Shown here in pieces: positions 51,876 through 60,187 of a stretch of 64,000 bases of DNA. A model generated the notes under the pieces. It made no database searches. It was given only the letters and a program-made list of their open reading frames with translations, and was not told the origin of the DNA. This DNA is from Achromobacter mucicolens (GTDB lineage Bacteria > Pseudomonadota > Gammaproteobacteria > Burkholderiales > Burkholderiaceae_B). The stretch covers positions 186,001-250,000 of the forward strand of contig NZ_CADIJP010000007.1 in NCBI RefSeq assembly GCF_902859725.1, in the 5' to 3' direction. The translations under genes were made by a program, and so were the position numbers. Every line of letters starts with the position of its first letter. The stretch's first letter is position 1.

Positions 51876-52412
51876 ATGGCCCTGCGCGCCACCATCTACA
51901 AGGCCGACCTGAACGTCGCCGATACCGATCGCCATTATTACGGCAGTCACGGGCTTACCGTGGCGCGTCATCCCTCGGAAACGGACGAGCGGATGATGGT
52001 GCGGCTGGCGGCGTTTGCGTTGCATGCGCAGGAGGAGCTGTCGTTCACGAAGGGGCTGAGCGATACCGATGAGCCGGACCTGTGGGTGAAGGACCTGACG
52101 GGCGAGATCAAGCTGTGGATCGAAGTGGGCCAGCCTGAAGAGCGCCGCATCCTGCGTGCCTGTGGCCGGGCCGACGAGGTGATCGTGTACTGCTATGGCG
52201 GTTCGGCCAGCAAGATCTGGTGGGACGGCGTGCGCAACAAGCTGGAACGCACGCGCAACCTGAAGGTGATCAACCTGCCGGCCGAGCAGAGCCGGGCGCT
52301 GGGCCAATTGGCCGAACGCACGATGCAGCTGAACGCCAATATCTCGGACGGCGTGGTGTATTTTTCGGCGGCCAAGGGCGAAGTCACCCTCGAACCCGAG
52401 GTGTGGCGCTGA
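51876..52412 (+). CDS. yaeQ: YaeQ family protein
   Basis: The protein is 178 residues from the ATG at 51876. MALRATIYKADLNVADTDRHYYGSHGLTVARHPSETDERMMVRLAAFAL is the diagnostic YaeQ start, and LWIEVGQPEERRILRACGRA and the C-terminal block agree. The family has a PD-(D/E)XK nuclease-like fold and was once linked to RfaH-related phenotypes, but its function is not established. The gene is followed by the TetR gene in the same direction 75 bp away, but an operator lies between. Confidence 0.92.
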   Translation: MALRATIYKADLNVADTDRHYYGSHGLTVARHPSETDERMMVRLAAFALHAQEELSFTKGLSDTDEPDLWVKDLTGEIKLWIEVGQPEERRILRACGRADEVIVYCYGGSASKIWWDGVRNKLERTRNLKVINLPAEQSRALGQLAERTMQLNANISDGVVYFSAAKGEVTLEPEVWR

Positions 52413-52452
52413 AATAAGGGCCGGGGCTTGCGTTTCGGAACAGGGCGGGCTT

Positions 52453-52472
52453 AATATGACGATCATCATATT
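52453..52472. promoter_or_regulatory. TetR operator 1 (upstream of the tetR gene)
   Basis: AATATGACGATCATCATATT is a near-perfect palindrome that overlaps a plausible -10 region and lies 15 bp before the TetR start. The same palindrome recurs before the SDR gene, supporting autoregulation. Confidence 0.8.
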
Positions 52473-52487
52473 TTTGGCGCCCCGATC

Positions 52488-53081
52488 ATGTCTGCCTCCC
52501 GCAAGGAACAATCCCACGAACGCATCGTCGATGCGGCGGCGCGCGCGATCCGCCGCGCTGGGTATTCCGGGGTAGGCGTCGCGGACGTCATGAAGGAAGC
52601 CGGCCTGACGCACGGCGGCTTCTACGCGCATTTCCCTTCGCGCGACGCGCTGCTGGCGGCGGCGATGGAGCGTGCCGGCCAGGATGGCGCGGCGCGCCTG
52701 TCCCAGAACATGGCGCGCCGCCGCGCCGAAGGCGCCAGCCCGTTGCGCGCCTGGGTTGAAGCCTATCTCAGCGACGCGCACCTGGCCGGCTGCGAGCGGG
52801 GTTGCCCCGTGGCGGCGTTGGCCTCGGAAATTCCCCGCCAGTCGGACGACGTGCGCGAGGTGGCGGCCAGCCGGGTGCAGCGGCTGATGGAAGCCGTGCA
52901 GCAGGTGCTGCCCGCCGAGGCCGGCGAACACGCGGCTGCGGCGGTGCTCAGCACCCTGGTCGGCGCGTTGCAACTGGCGCGGGCGTTGGGGGACAACCCG
53001 CGCGGGCGCGCGGTGCTGGCCTCTGCCCGCCAGGCGGTGCTGGACCAGTACGACCACGAGGCTGCCGCAACGTCTCACTGA
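52488..53081 (+). CDS. TetR-family repressor with C-x3-C motif
   Basis: The protein has 197 residues. The TetR helix-turn-helix is at about 10-55 (RIVDAAARAIRRAGYSGVGVADVMKEAGLTHGGFYAHFPSRDAL). The ligand domain contains C102 and C106 in AGCERGCPVAALASEI, a conserved feature of this subgroup that could sense electrophiles or oxidants, though that is inference. It is flanked by two copies of the same operator, one before itself and one before the SDR-MFS genes, so it probably represses both. A terminator follows the gene. Confidence 0.92.
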   Translation: MSASRKEQSHERIVDAAARAIRRAGYSGVGVADVMKEAGLTHGGFYAHFPSRDALLAAAMERAGQDGAARLSQNMARRRAEGASPLRAWVEAYLSDAHLAGCERGCPVAALASEIPRQSDDVREVAASRVQRLMEAVQQVLPAEAGEHAAAAVLSTLVGALQLARALGDNPRGRAVLASARQAVLDQYDHEAAATSH

Positions 53082-53092
53082 TTCGATTTCCC

Positions 53093-53115
53093 CGGCCGCA
53101 CTGCGCGGCCGTTTT
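53093..53115 (+). terminator. intrinsic terminator of the tetR gene
   Basis: CGGCCGC/GCGGCCG with a 5-base loop is followed by TTTT, 11 bp after the stop codon and just before operator 2. Confidence 0.8.
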
Positions 53116-53125
53116 GCTGCCCATA

Positions 53126-53145
53126 AATATGATGCTCATCATATT
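53126..53145. promoter_or_regulatory. TetR operator 2 (upstream of the SDR-MFS genes)
   Basis: AATATGATG-CT-CATCATATT has perfect 9-bp arms around a 2-bp centre. It closely matches operator 1 and lies 54 bp before the SDR start, within the expected promoter. Confidence 0.85.
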
Positions 53146-53199
53146 GTGATTTACCGAAGTCCCTACATTCACATCAACGCCTCCTCAGGAATGCGCATC

Positions 53200-53892
53200 A
53201 TGGAACTGAAAAACGCCGTTGTTTTCATCACGGGCGCCAATCGCGGCCTCGGTCTGACTTTTGCCCGCGAGGCGCTGGCCCGGGGCGCCCGCAAGGTCTA
53301 CGCCGCCGCGCGCGATCCGTCGGCCATCACGCTGGAGGGCGTGGTGCCGGTCAAGCTGGACGTGACGCGCGCCGAAGACGTGGCCGCCGCCGCCGAACTG
53401 GCGGGCGACATGACGCTGGTGATCAACAACGCAGGCATTGCGGACTTCGGCGGTTTTCTCGCGCCGGGCAGCGTGGAGTCGGCGCGCCGGCATCTGGACG
53501 TCAACCTCTTCGGCCCGCTACTGGTGTCGCAGGCCTTCGCGCCGGTGCTGGCCGCCAACGGCGGCGGGGCGATCCTGAATGTCCTGTCGATCGCCAGCTG
53601 GGTAAACAGGCCGATGCTGGGCGTGTACGCGATGAGCAAATCCGCCGCGTGGGCGCTGACGAACGGGCTGCGCCAGGAGCTGCAGGCTCAGAACACGCAG
53701 GTGCTGGGCCTGCACATGGGCTTCGTGGACACCGATCTGACCAAAGACATCGATGCGCCCAAGTCCTCGCCGCAGGCCATCGTGGCCCAGGCGCTGGACG
53801 CGCTGGAGGCGGGCGAGCGCGAAGTGCTGGCCGACGAGCTGACGCGCCAGGTCAAGCAGGGCCTGACCGCCAACCCCGCCGTCTATCTGTAA
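53200..53892 (+). CDS. short-chain dehydrogenase/reductase
   Basis: The protein is 230 residues from the ATG at 53200, where AGGA stands 9 bp upstream. The in-frame ATG at 53191 is too close to that site. It has the NAD(P)-binding TGANRGLGLTFAREAL, the structural INNAG motif, the catalytic Ser in LSIAS, and Y-x-x-x-K in VYAMSKSAAWAL. The substrate is unknown. Control by the TetR operator and co-transcription with an exporter gene 17 bp downstream suggest detoxification of an aldehyde, ketone or quinone-like compound. Confidence 0.9.
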   Translation: MELKNAVVFITGANRGLGLTFAREALARGARKVYAAARDPSAITLEGVVPVKLDVTRAEDVAAAAELAGDMTLVINNAGIADFGGFLAPGSVESARRHLDVNLFGPLLVSQAFAPVLAANGGGAILNVLSIASWVNRPMLGVYAMSKSAAWALTNGLRQELQAQNTQVLGLHMGFVDTDLTKDIDAPKSSPQAIVAQALDALEAGEREVLADELTRQVKQGLTANPAVYL

Positions 53893-53909
53893 GCGGGGAC
53901 CGGACAGCC

Positions 53910-55358
53910 ATGCGTACCCCCACAACTTCCGCTGGCGCCAGGGCTGCGGCGGTCAGCCTGACCGCAACCGGCGTCGCCCCGTCCCGTCCCGACGCGCCAC
54001 AGACCTCGCCCTGGCCCGTCTTCTGGATCGCCAGCATCGCAGTCTTTCTGGTGTCGCTGGACAGCACCATGCTGTATGCGGCGTTCGGCGCGCTGCGCGA
54101 AGGGTTTCCGACGGCCTCGGCCGCGGACATGTCCTGGGTCCTGAACGCCTATACGGTGGTCTTTGCCGCCATGCTGATCCCCTCGGGCGGACTGGCCGAC
54201 ACGCATGGCCGCAAGCGCATGTTCATGGGCGGGGTGCTGCTGTTTCTGGCGGCGTCGGCGGCCTGTGGGCTTGCCGCCACGGAACAGTGGCTCATTGCCG
54301 CGCGCGTGCTGCAGGCGGTCGGCGCGGCGCTTTTGACGCCGGCATCGCTGTCGATCGTGCTGGCGGCCTTTCCGGCGTCGCAGCGGTCCGTGGCGGTGAG
54401 CCTGTGGGGCGCGGTGGGCGGACTGGCGGCGGCCGTCGGACCGAGCCTGGGCGCTTTTGTGGTGGACGTGGCCGGCTGGCCCTGGGCGTTCTACATCAAC
54501 CTGCCGTTGGGCGCGGTGTCGCTGTGGTTCGGCGCGGGCCTGCTCAAGGAATCGGTCAAGCCCGACGCGCGGCGGCGCGTGGATGGGGTGGGCATGGCGT
54601 TGCTGATGGTGGGCGTGGGCGCGGTGGCCCTGGCCATCGTGCAGTCGGAGTCGCCAACGTGGCAGCGCGGCGAACTGGCGGTTGCGGCCGCCGTGGGCGT
54701 GATGGCGCTGATCGCGTTCGTGGTCTGGGCGCGCGTGACGCCGCACCCGCTTGTCGATCTGGCGCTCTTCAAGCATCGGACGTATCGCTACGTGAACCTG
54801 GCGACGCTCAGCTTCGGCATCGCCTTTGCCATGATGTTCTTTGCGTTCTTCTTCTACATGACGGGCGTCTGGCACTACAGCCTGCCGCGCGCGGGGCTGG
54901 CGGTCACGCCCGGCCCGCTGCTGGTGATGCCGACGGCGATCATCACCGGCCGGCTGGCGGCGCGGATGGGGCATCGGCCCTTCCTCGTGGGCGGCGCGCT
55001 GGTGTATGCGGCCAGCGGGTTGTGGTTCCTTCTGGTGCCGGGCGCGGAACCGGCCTATATGCGCGAATGGTTGCCCGGACTGCTGCTGAGCGGCATCGGG
55101 GTGGGCATGGTGCTGCCGTCGCTGTCCGGCGCGGCGGTGAACCGGCTGCCGGCGCAGCATTACGCGGTGGGCAGCGCGGTCAACCAGGCGACGCGCCAGA
55201 TCGGCGGCGTGCTGGGTGTGGCGGTCACCGTGGTGCTGCTGGGGCATGGCGCCGCCAGCCATGCGGATTTCTCGCCCATCTACCTTGCGCATGTGGGATT
55301 GGCCCTGCTTACCGCCTTGCTGTCCCTGCCGGTGGACACGCGGCCAAAAACCGCTTGA
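53910..55358 (+). CDS. MFS drug exporter, DHA2 (14-TM) type
   Basis: The protein is 482 residues from the ATG at 53910. After a 35-residue hydrophilic start come 14 predicted membrane segments. Motifs include LDSTMLYAAFGAL, the MFS loop GGLADTHGRKRMFMGG, and the DHA2 motif C-like AVGPSLGAFVVDVAGWPWAFYINLPLG. It exports toxic small molecules in exchange for protons at the inner membrane. It follows the SDR gene by 17 bp, so it shares the TetR-controlled promoter. Confidence 0.92.
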   Translation: MRTPTTSAGARAAAVSLTATGVAPSRPDAPQTSPWPVFWIASIAVFLVSLDSTMLYAAFGALREGFPTASAADMSWVLNAYTVVFAAMLIPSGGLADTHGRKRMFMGGVLLFLAASAACGLAATEQWLIAARVLQAVGAALLTPASLSIVLAAFPASQRSVAVSLWGAVGGLAAAVGPSLGAFVVDVAGWPWAFYINLPLGAVSLWFGAGLLKESVKPDARRRVDGVGMALLMVGVGAVALAIVQSESPTWQRGELAVAAAVGVMALIAFVVWARVTPHPLVDLALFKHRTYRYVNLATLSFGIAFAMMFFAFFFYMTGVWHYSLPRAGLAVTPGPLLVMPTAIITGRLAARMGHRPFLVGGALVYAASGLWFLLVPGAEPAYMREWLPGLLLSGIGVGMVLPSLSGAAVNRLPAQHYAVGSAVNQATRQIGGVLGVAVTVVLLGHGAASHADFSPIYLAHVGLALLTALLSLPVDTRPKTA

Positions 55359-55530
55359 GCGGGCAGCGGGCAGCGGGACGACGCCACGCCGGCAGTGCGG
55401 AACTCGGCAAACGGTCACTCGGAGATCAACCCGCCGAAATGATGCAATTTTGGTGCGGAACGTGACAGAATGTCAGCCACCACGCGCTGGCCGGCTGTAC
55501 CGGTGAATTCCGTATTGATCAGGTTTCGAA

Positions 55531-57219
55531 ATGCCCGCTTCCGGAGATGCGTCCCCCATCCCCCCGTCTGGCCCCGACGCGGCCGGCGCGCCACGCGAAC
55601 CGGACGGTCCGCTGGACAGGTTGGCGCGGCTGGCCCAGCGCACGATTGGCGTGGACATGGCCGTCATCGCGTGCACCGACGCCGATGGCGCGTGGCGGGC
55701 GGTGGCCGGCGCCGCGCCGGGGCCCGCGCCATTTCCCTGGTCCCTCGACCATCCGGTGCGCGCCGCCGATGGCCGCCTGCTCGGCACGCTGCGCCTGCTG
55801 CACAACCAGACGCGCCGCCTGTCGCCCGACGATCAGCAAACCTTGCAGGATCTGGCGGGCCTTGCAGCCACGGCCATTGAAAAGCGCCATGCGCTGGCCT
55901 GCGAGCGTGCCGACGAAGATACCTGGCGCGACGAAGCCCGCAAGCTGTCGCTGGCCATCGCCGGCAGCGGCACTGGCGTATGGGACCGCAACGTGTTGAC
56001 CGGCGAGATCACCTATTCGCCGGGCTGGAAGGCCTTGCTCGGTTACAGCGAAGCCGAGCTCACGACGCGCATCGAAGACGCCTACACCCGCCTGCATCCG
56101 GACGACCTGGACTATGTTCGGGCCGCCATGCAGGCGCACTTCGATGGCAAGACCGAGAGCTACGAAGTCGAGCACCGCATCCGCTGCAAGGACGGCAGTT
56201 ACAAGTGGATCTGCAGCCGCGGCAAGGTGGTCAGCCGCGACGAAACGGGCCGCGCGCTGCGCATGATGGGCACGACCACGGACATCAGCACCCTGCGCGC
56301 CATGTCCGAAAGGCTCAAGCGCACCGCCGATCTCGTCGTCAACCTGACCGACGCCGTGCCCGGGCTGGTGTTTCAATGCCGGCCGGTGCCGGAGGGCGGT
56401 TCGTGGTTCTCGTATGTCAGCGCGGGCATCTGGGACATGTTCGAGCTCACCGCCGACGACGTGCGCGCCAACACCACTGCCATCGAACAGCGCATCCATC
56501 CCGACGACCTGCCGGCCTACCGCGCGTCGCTGCAGGCTGCGGCCGCGGCGCAGATGCCCTGGCATCTGGAATTCCGCGTGTGCCTGCCGCTTCAGGGCGT
56601 GCGCTGGCGGCAGGGCGATGCCAGCCCGCGCCGCGACGCCGACAACGGCGTGGTCTGGCACGGCTTTGTCACCGACATCACCGACCGCAAGCGGGCGGAA
56701 CTGGAATTGCGCGAACTGGCCGCGACCGACGCGCTGACCACCTTGCCCAACCGCCGCCACTTCATGTCGCGCATCGCCGCGGAGCTGACGCGGATAAAGG
56801 GGCAGGGCGGTCAGGGGGCGGCCGTGCTGATGTGCGACCTGGACCACTTCAAGCACATCAACGACACCTGGGGCCACGCCATCGGCGATGGTGTGTTGCA
56901 GCATTTTGCGAACATGCTGCGCGCCCAATTGCGCGAAATCGACCTGGTGGGCCGCATCGGGGGCGAGGAGTTCGCGGTCGTCCTTCCGGACACCGACTTC
57001 GAACGCGCGCACGTGTTTGCCCGCAACGTGCAGCGGCGGATCGCCGACACGCCGTATTCCACGGGCGGGTGCCCCATCCCGCTGACGGTCAGCATTGGGA
57101 TTTCCGCGCTGCACAACAACGACGACGATGCGGGGCTGGCGCTCAGCCGCAGCGATCGCGCGTTGTATTACGCCAAGCAGCGGGGACGGAATCGGATCGA
57201 GTCGGTGTTTTCCCGATAG
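55531..57219 (+). CDS. diguanylate cyclase with GAF-like and two PAS domains
   Basis: The protein has 562 residues. A GAF-like sensor (about 28-115, ending DDQQTLQDLAGLAATAIEKR) is followed by PAS-PAC 1 (about 135-255, with SPGWKALLGYSEAEL and the YEVEHRIRCKDGSYKWI PAC), PAS-PAC 2 (about 265-395), and a C-terminal GGDEF domain. The active site is intact (GRIGGEEF), and the product-inhibition site RxxD is present as REID five residues upstream. It should make cyclic di-GMP in the cytoplasm in response to an unknown ligand. No membrane segment is seen. It is not obviously linked to its neighbours. Confidence 0.93.
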   Translation: MPASGDASPIPPSGPDAAGAPREPDGPLDRLARLAQRTIGVDMAVIACTDADGAWRAVAGAAPGPAPFPWSLDHPVRAADGRLLGTLRLLHNQTRRLSPDDQQTLQDLAGLAATAIEKRHALACERADEDTWRDEARKLSLAIAGSGTGVWDRNVLTGEITYSPGWKALLGYSEAELTTRIEDAYTRLHPDDLDYVRAAMQAHFDGKTESYEVEHRIRCKDGSYKWICSRGKVVSRDETGRALRMMGTTTDISTLRAMSERLKRTADLVVNLTDAVPGLVFQCRPVPEGGSWFSYVSAGIWDMFELTADDVRANTTAIEQRIHPDDLPAYRASLQAAAAAQMPWHLEFRVCLPLQGVRWRQGDASPRRDADNGVVWHGFVTDITDRKRAELELRELAATDALTTLPNRRHFMSRIAAELTRIKGQGGQGAAVLMCDLDHFKHINDTWGHAIGDGVLQHFANMLRAQLREIDLVGRIGGEEFAVVLPDTDFERAHVFARNVQRRIADTPYSTGGCPIPLTVSIGISALHNNDDDAGLALSRSDRALYYAKQRGRNRIESVFSR

Positions 57220-57245
57220 AACAACCGCCGGGACCATTTGTTCCA

Positions 57246-57274
57246 TTGACCGTACATTAGGACACCCCTAGAGT
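57246..57274 (+). promoter_or_regulatory. promoter of the GntR gene giving a leaderless transcript
   Basis: TTGACC (57246-57251) and TAGAGT (57269-57274) are separated by 17 bp. Transcription would begin about 57281-57282, at the start codon itself. No Shine-Dalgarno sequence lies before the ATG. Confidence 0.55.
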
Positions 57275-57289
57275 TCCCGTCATGGGAAC
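57273..57289. promoter_or_regulatory. palindrome GTTCCC-GTCAT-GGGAAC over the GntR start codon
   Basis: Perfect 6-bp arms around 5 bp span the predicted -10, transcription start and ATG (57282) of the GntR gene, a likely autoregulatory operator. Confidence 0.6.
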
Positions 57290-58079
57290 CTCATTGCCAC
57301 TTCCGAAATACCACCAGATCTATCTCGTCCTGCGCGAACAACTGCAGGAGGGGCGGTTCGACCAAGACGGCGTGCCCGGCGAGCATGCGCTGGCGGACCA
57401 GTTCGACGTCGCGCGCATCACGATTCGCAAGGCGATGGAAATGCTGGTTGCCGACGGCCTGGTGTCGCGCCGCCCCGGCCTGGGCACGTGGCCCCTGCGC
57501 GGCGCAGCCGCCGCGCACAGTGCGCCGGCGCCCGATTCGCAGCAGAAGGCGCACCTGACCGGCCTGCTGGAAAACATCGTCAACATGGGCTTGCGCACGT
57601 CGGTGCAGGTGCTGGACAGCACGCTCGTCTATGCGCCGCCGTCCGTGGCCGACGCCTTGCATATCCCGCCCGGCACCCCCGTGCACAAAAGCCTGCGCGT
57701 GCGCAGCACCGATGCCGGGCCGCTCTCGCATATCACCACCTACGTGCCGCAGTCCGTGGCCGATTTCACGCGCGAAGACCTGGAACGCGAACCCCTCCTG
57801 ATGCTGCTGGAAGCCGCGGGGGTGGAATTCGGCGGCGCCACGCAGACGATTTCCGCGCGCCTGGCCGATGCGCAGGTCGCGCGGCTGCTGGACGTTGCGG
57901 TCGGTTCGGCGTTGCTGGCCGTCACGCGTCTGGTGCGCGACGTGGGCGACCGGCCGGTGCAATTGCTGCAGGGCCTGTACCGGCCCGACCGCTACCAATA
58001 TCAGTTGCAGCTATCGCGCGTCGGCAGCATCGACGCCAAGGTCTGGGTCAGCGAAGAGCTGTCGGCCCAATTTCATTGA
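57282..58079 (+). CDS. GntR-family (HutC subfamily) transcriptional regulator
   Basis: The protein has 265 residues. The N-terminal winged helix-turn-helix is at about 8-70 (YHQIYLVLREQLQEGRFDQDGVPGEHALADQFDVARITIRKAMEMLVADGLVSRRPGLGTW). A UTRA effector domain follows (VHKSLRVRSTDAGPLSHITTYVPQSVADF). HutC/UTRA proteins bind a pathway metabolite and release DNA. It precedes the importer operon by 19 bp and is probably its regulator, perhaps co-transcribed. No ribosome-binding site precedes its ATG (see the overlapping promoter). Confidence 0.92.
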   Translation: MGTSLPLPKYHQIYLVLREQLQEGRFDQDGVPGEHALADQFDVARITIRKAMEMLVADGLVSRRPGLGTWPLRGAAAAHSAPAPDSQQKAHLTGLLENIVNMGLRTSVQVLDSTLVYAPPSVADALHIPPGTPVHKSLRVRSTDAGPLSHITTYVPQSVADFTREDLEREPLLMLLEAAGVEFGGATQTISARLADAQVARLLDVAVGSALLAVTRLVRDVGDRPVQLLQGLYRPDRYQYQLQLSRVGSIDAKVWVSEELSAQFH

Positions 58080-58098
58080 ACCCCTCGGAGATCCGCCC

Positions 58099-59304
58099 AT
58101 GAATTCGCGCCGCACTTTCCTCTATCAATCCGCCGCCGCGGCGGCCCTCGTGTCCGCCCCGTGGGTGGCCCGGTCGCAGGGCGCCGCGCCCATCAAGGTC
58201 GGCGTGCTGCACCCGGTGACGGGCGCGCTGGCGTATTCCGGCCAGCAATGCCGCCTGGGCGCGCTGCTGGCCATCGAGGACATCAACAAGGCGGGCGGCA
58301 TCAAGTCGCTGGGCGGCGCGCCGCTGCAAGCGGTGCTGGGCGATGCGCAGTCGCGTCCCGAGGCGGGATCGGCCGAAGTCGAGAAGATGAACGAGGCGGG
58401 GGTGTCGGCGATCGTGGGCGCGTATGCCTCGGCGATCTGCCTGGCCACGACCCAGACGGCCGCCAAGTACAACCTGCCGCATGTCGTGGACGTGGGCGTG
58501 GCCGACCAGATCGTCGAGCGTGGCCTGAAGAACACCTTCCGTTTTGGGCCGGGCTACCGTGCCTGTAGCGAACGCGCCATCCTGGACCTGGCCGCGCTGA
58601 ACGACGCCGCCGGCAAGCCGGCCAAGACCGTGATGATCGTGCACGAGGACTCGCTGTTCGGCACGGGCACCGCCGCGCTCCTGTCCAAGTCGCTGCCGGA
58701 ACACGGCTTCGAGGTCAAGGAAGTCGTCAAGCACCCGAACCCGACGCGCGACTTCAACAACATCGTGCTGCGCATGCGGTCCGTGAATCCCGACATCGTG
58801 ATCCCGGCCAACTACTACAACGAATACGCCTTGCTGCTGCGCGCCATGAAGCAGCAGAAGGTGCAGCCCAAGGCCATCTACTCGGTGCTGGGCGGCGCAG
58901 CCTCCAGCTACAAGTTCCTGAAGGAATTTCCGGACATCGCCAACGGCATCATCGACTGCAATCACTGGTTCAACCCGAAGGATGCGCGCGTCGCGCCGCT
59001 GAAGGCCCGCGTGGAAGAGAAAGGCGCGTACTTCAGCTACGAGGTCTTCATGACCTACACCGCGATGTTGCTGCTGGCCGATGCGCTGGAGCGCGCCAAG
59101 TCCGCCGACCGCGCCGCGATCATCGAGGCGCTGGCGTCCAGCACCTTCCAGGACAACCTGATGCCCTATGGCCCGACCAAGTTCGTCAATGGCCAGAACA
59201 CCGGGGCGCAGCCGCTGCTTACGCAGGTGATCGGCGGCGACATCAAGGTGATCTTCCCGGCCGAATACCGCCAGGCCGATGCCGTGTTCCCGCTGAAGGC
59301 CTGA
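58099..59304 (+). CDS. branched-chain-amino-acid-type ABC importer binding protein, Tat-like signal
   Basis: The protein is 401 residues from the ATG at 58099, with CGGAG 9-10 bp upstream. The N-terminus NSRRTFLYQSAAAAALVSAPWVARSQG has a twin-arginine motif (RRTFL), so folded export by Tat is likely. The family 6 binding-protein body begins IKVGVLHPVTGALAYSGQQCRLGALLAIEDINKAGGI. Relatives bind Leu/Ile/Val, amides, urea or aromatic and aliphatic acids. The neighbouring LeuC/LeuD-like hydro-lyase argues for an organic acid rather than an amino acid, by inference only. Confidence 0.9.
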   Translation: MNSRRTFLYQSAAAAALVSAPWVARSQGAAPIKVGVLHPVTGALAYSGQQCRLGALLAIEDINKAGGIKSLGGAPLQAVLGDAQSRPEAGSAEVEKMNEAGVSAIVGAYASAICLATTQTAAKYNLPHVVDVGVADQIVERGLKNTFRFGPGYRACSERAILDLAALNDAAGKPAKTVMIVHEDSLFGTGTAALLSKSLPEHGFEVKEVVKHPNPTRDFNNIVLRMRSVNPDIVIPANYYNEYALLLRAMKQQKVQPKAIYSVLGGAASSYKFLKEFPDIANGIIDCNHWFNPKDARVAPLKARVEEKGAYFSYEVFMTYTAMLLLADALERAKSADRAAIIEALASSTFQDNLMPYGPTKFVNGQNTGAQPLLTQVIGGDIKVIFPAEYRQADAVFPLKA

Positions 59305-59312
59305 CAAGACCC

Positions 59313-60185
59313 ATGCTCGATCCCGCCATCCTCTTTTCCTCGGTGCTGAACGGCCTGACGACGGGCGCGGTGTACGCGCTCATCGCCCTGGGCCTGACCC
59401 TGATCTACGGGGTGCTGCACATCATCAACTTTGCCCACGGCGCGGCGCTCATGGTGGCGCTGTACGCCGTGTACCTGCTCAAGGACCGGCTGGGCATCGA
59501 TCCCTATGCCGCCTTGCCGCTGGTGGTGCCCGGCATGTTCGTGCTGGGCTACGCCTTGCAGCGCGTCGTCATCAACCGCGCCAGCCACGGCAAGGACGAG
59601 AACATCCTGCTCGTGACGCTGGGCCTGGCGATCGTGCTGGAGAACCTGGCGCTGGTCTGGTTCAAGTCCGACACGCGCAGCATCGACACCGCGTACACGC
59701 TGTCCACGGTCGAGATCGGCCCGGCGATGATCGCGCTGCCCAAGGTCATCGCCTTCTGCGGCGCGCTGGCGGTGGCGGCGGTGCTGTTCTGGATCATCCG
59801 CAGCACCGACCTGGGCCGCGCCATCCGCGCCGTCGCCCGCGAAAAGCAGGGCGCCAAGCTGATGGGCATCGACGTGGAAAAGGTCTACGCGGTGTCGTTC
59901 GGCATCGGCATGGCCTGCCTGGGCGCGGCGGCGTGCTTTCTGCTGCCGGCCTACTACGTCAATCCGCAGGTGGGCAGCGGCTTCGTGCTGGTCGCCTTCA
60001 CCATCGTGGTGCTGGGCGGCATGGGCAGTTTCGTGGGGGCGCTGGTGGGCGGACTGCTCATTGGCGTGGTGGAGTCCATCGGCGGCCTGTTCCTGGGCGA
60101 CTCGCTGGGACAGATGGGCATCTTCGCGATCTTCATCGCGGTGCTGCTGTTTCGCCCGCAGGGGCTGTTCGGGGCGAGGGGCTGA
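59313..60185 (+). CDS. LivH-type ABC permease
   Basis: The protein has 290 residues. LDPAILFSSVLNGLTTGAVYALIALGLTLIYGVLHIINFAHGA is the standard LivH start with its first membrane segments. AVAREKQGAKLMGIDVEKVYAVSFGIGMACLGAAACFL and GGMGSFVGALVGGLLIGVVE are the later conserved blocks. It forms half of the inner-membrane channel. It starts 8 bp after the binding-protein gene. Confidence 0.93.
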   Translation: MLDPAILFSSVLNGLTTGAVYALIALGLTLIYGVLHIINFAHGAALMVALYAVYLLKDRLGIDPYAALPLVVPGMFVLGYALQRVVINRASHGKDENILLVTLGLAIVLENLALVWFKSDTRSIDTAYTLSTVEIGPAMIALPKVIAFCGALAVAAVLFWIIRSTDLGRAIRAVAREKQGAKLMGIDVEKVYAVSFGIGMACLGAAACFLLPAYYVNPQVGSGFVLVAFTIVVLGGMGSFVGALVGGLLIGVVESIGGLFLGDSLGQMGIFAIFIAVLLFRPQGLFGARG

Positions 60186-60187
60186 GC

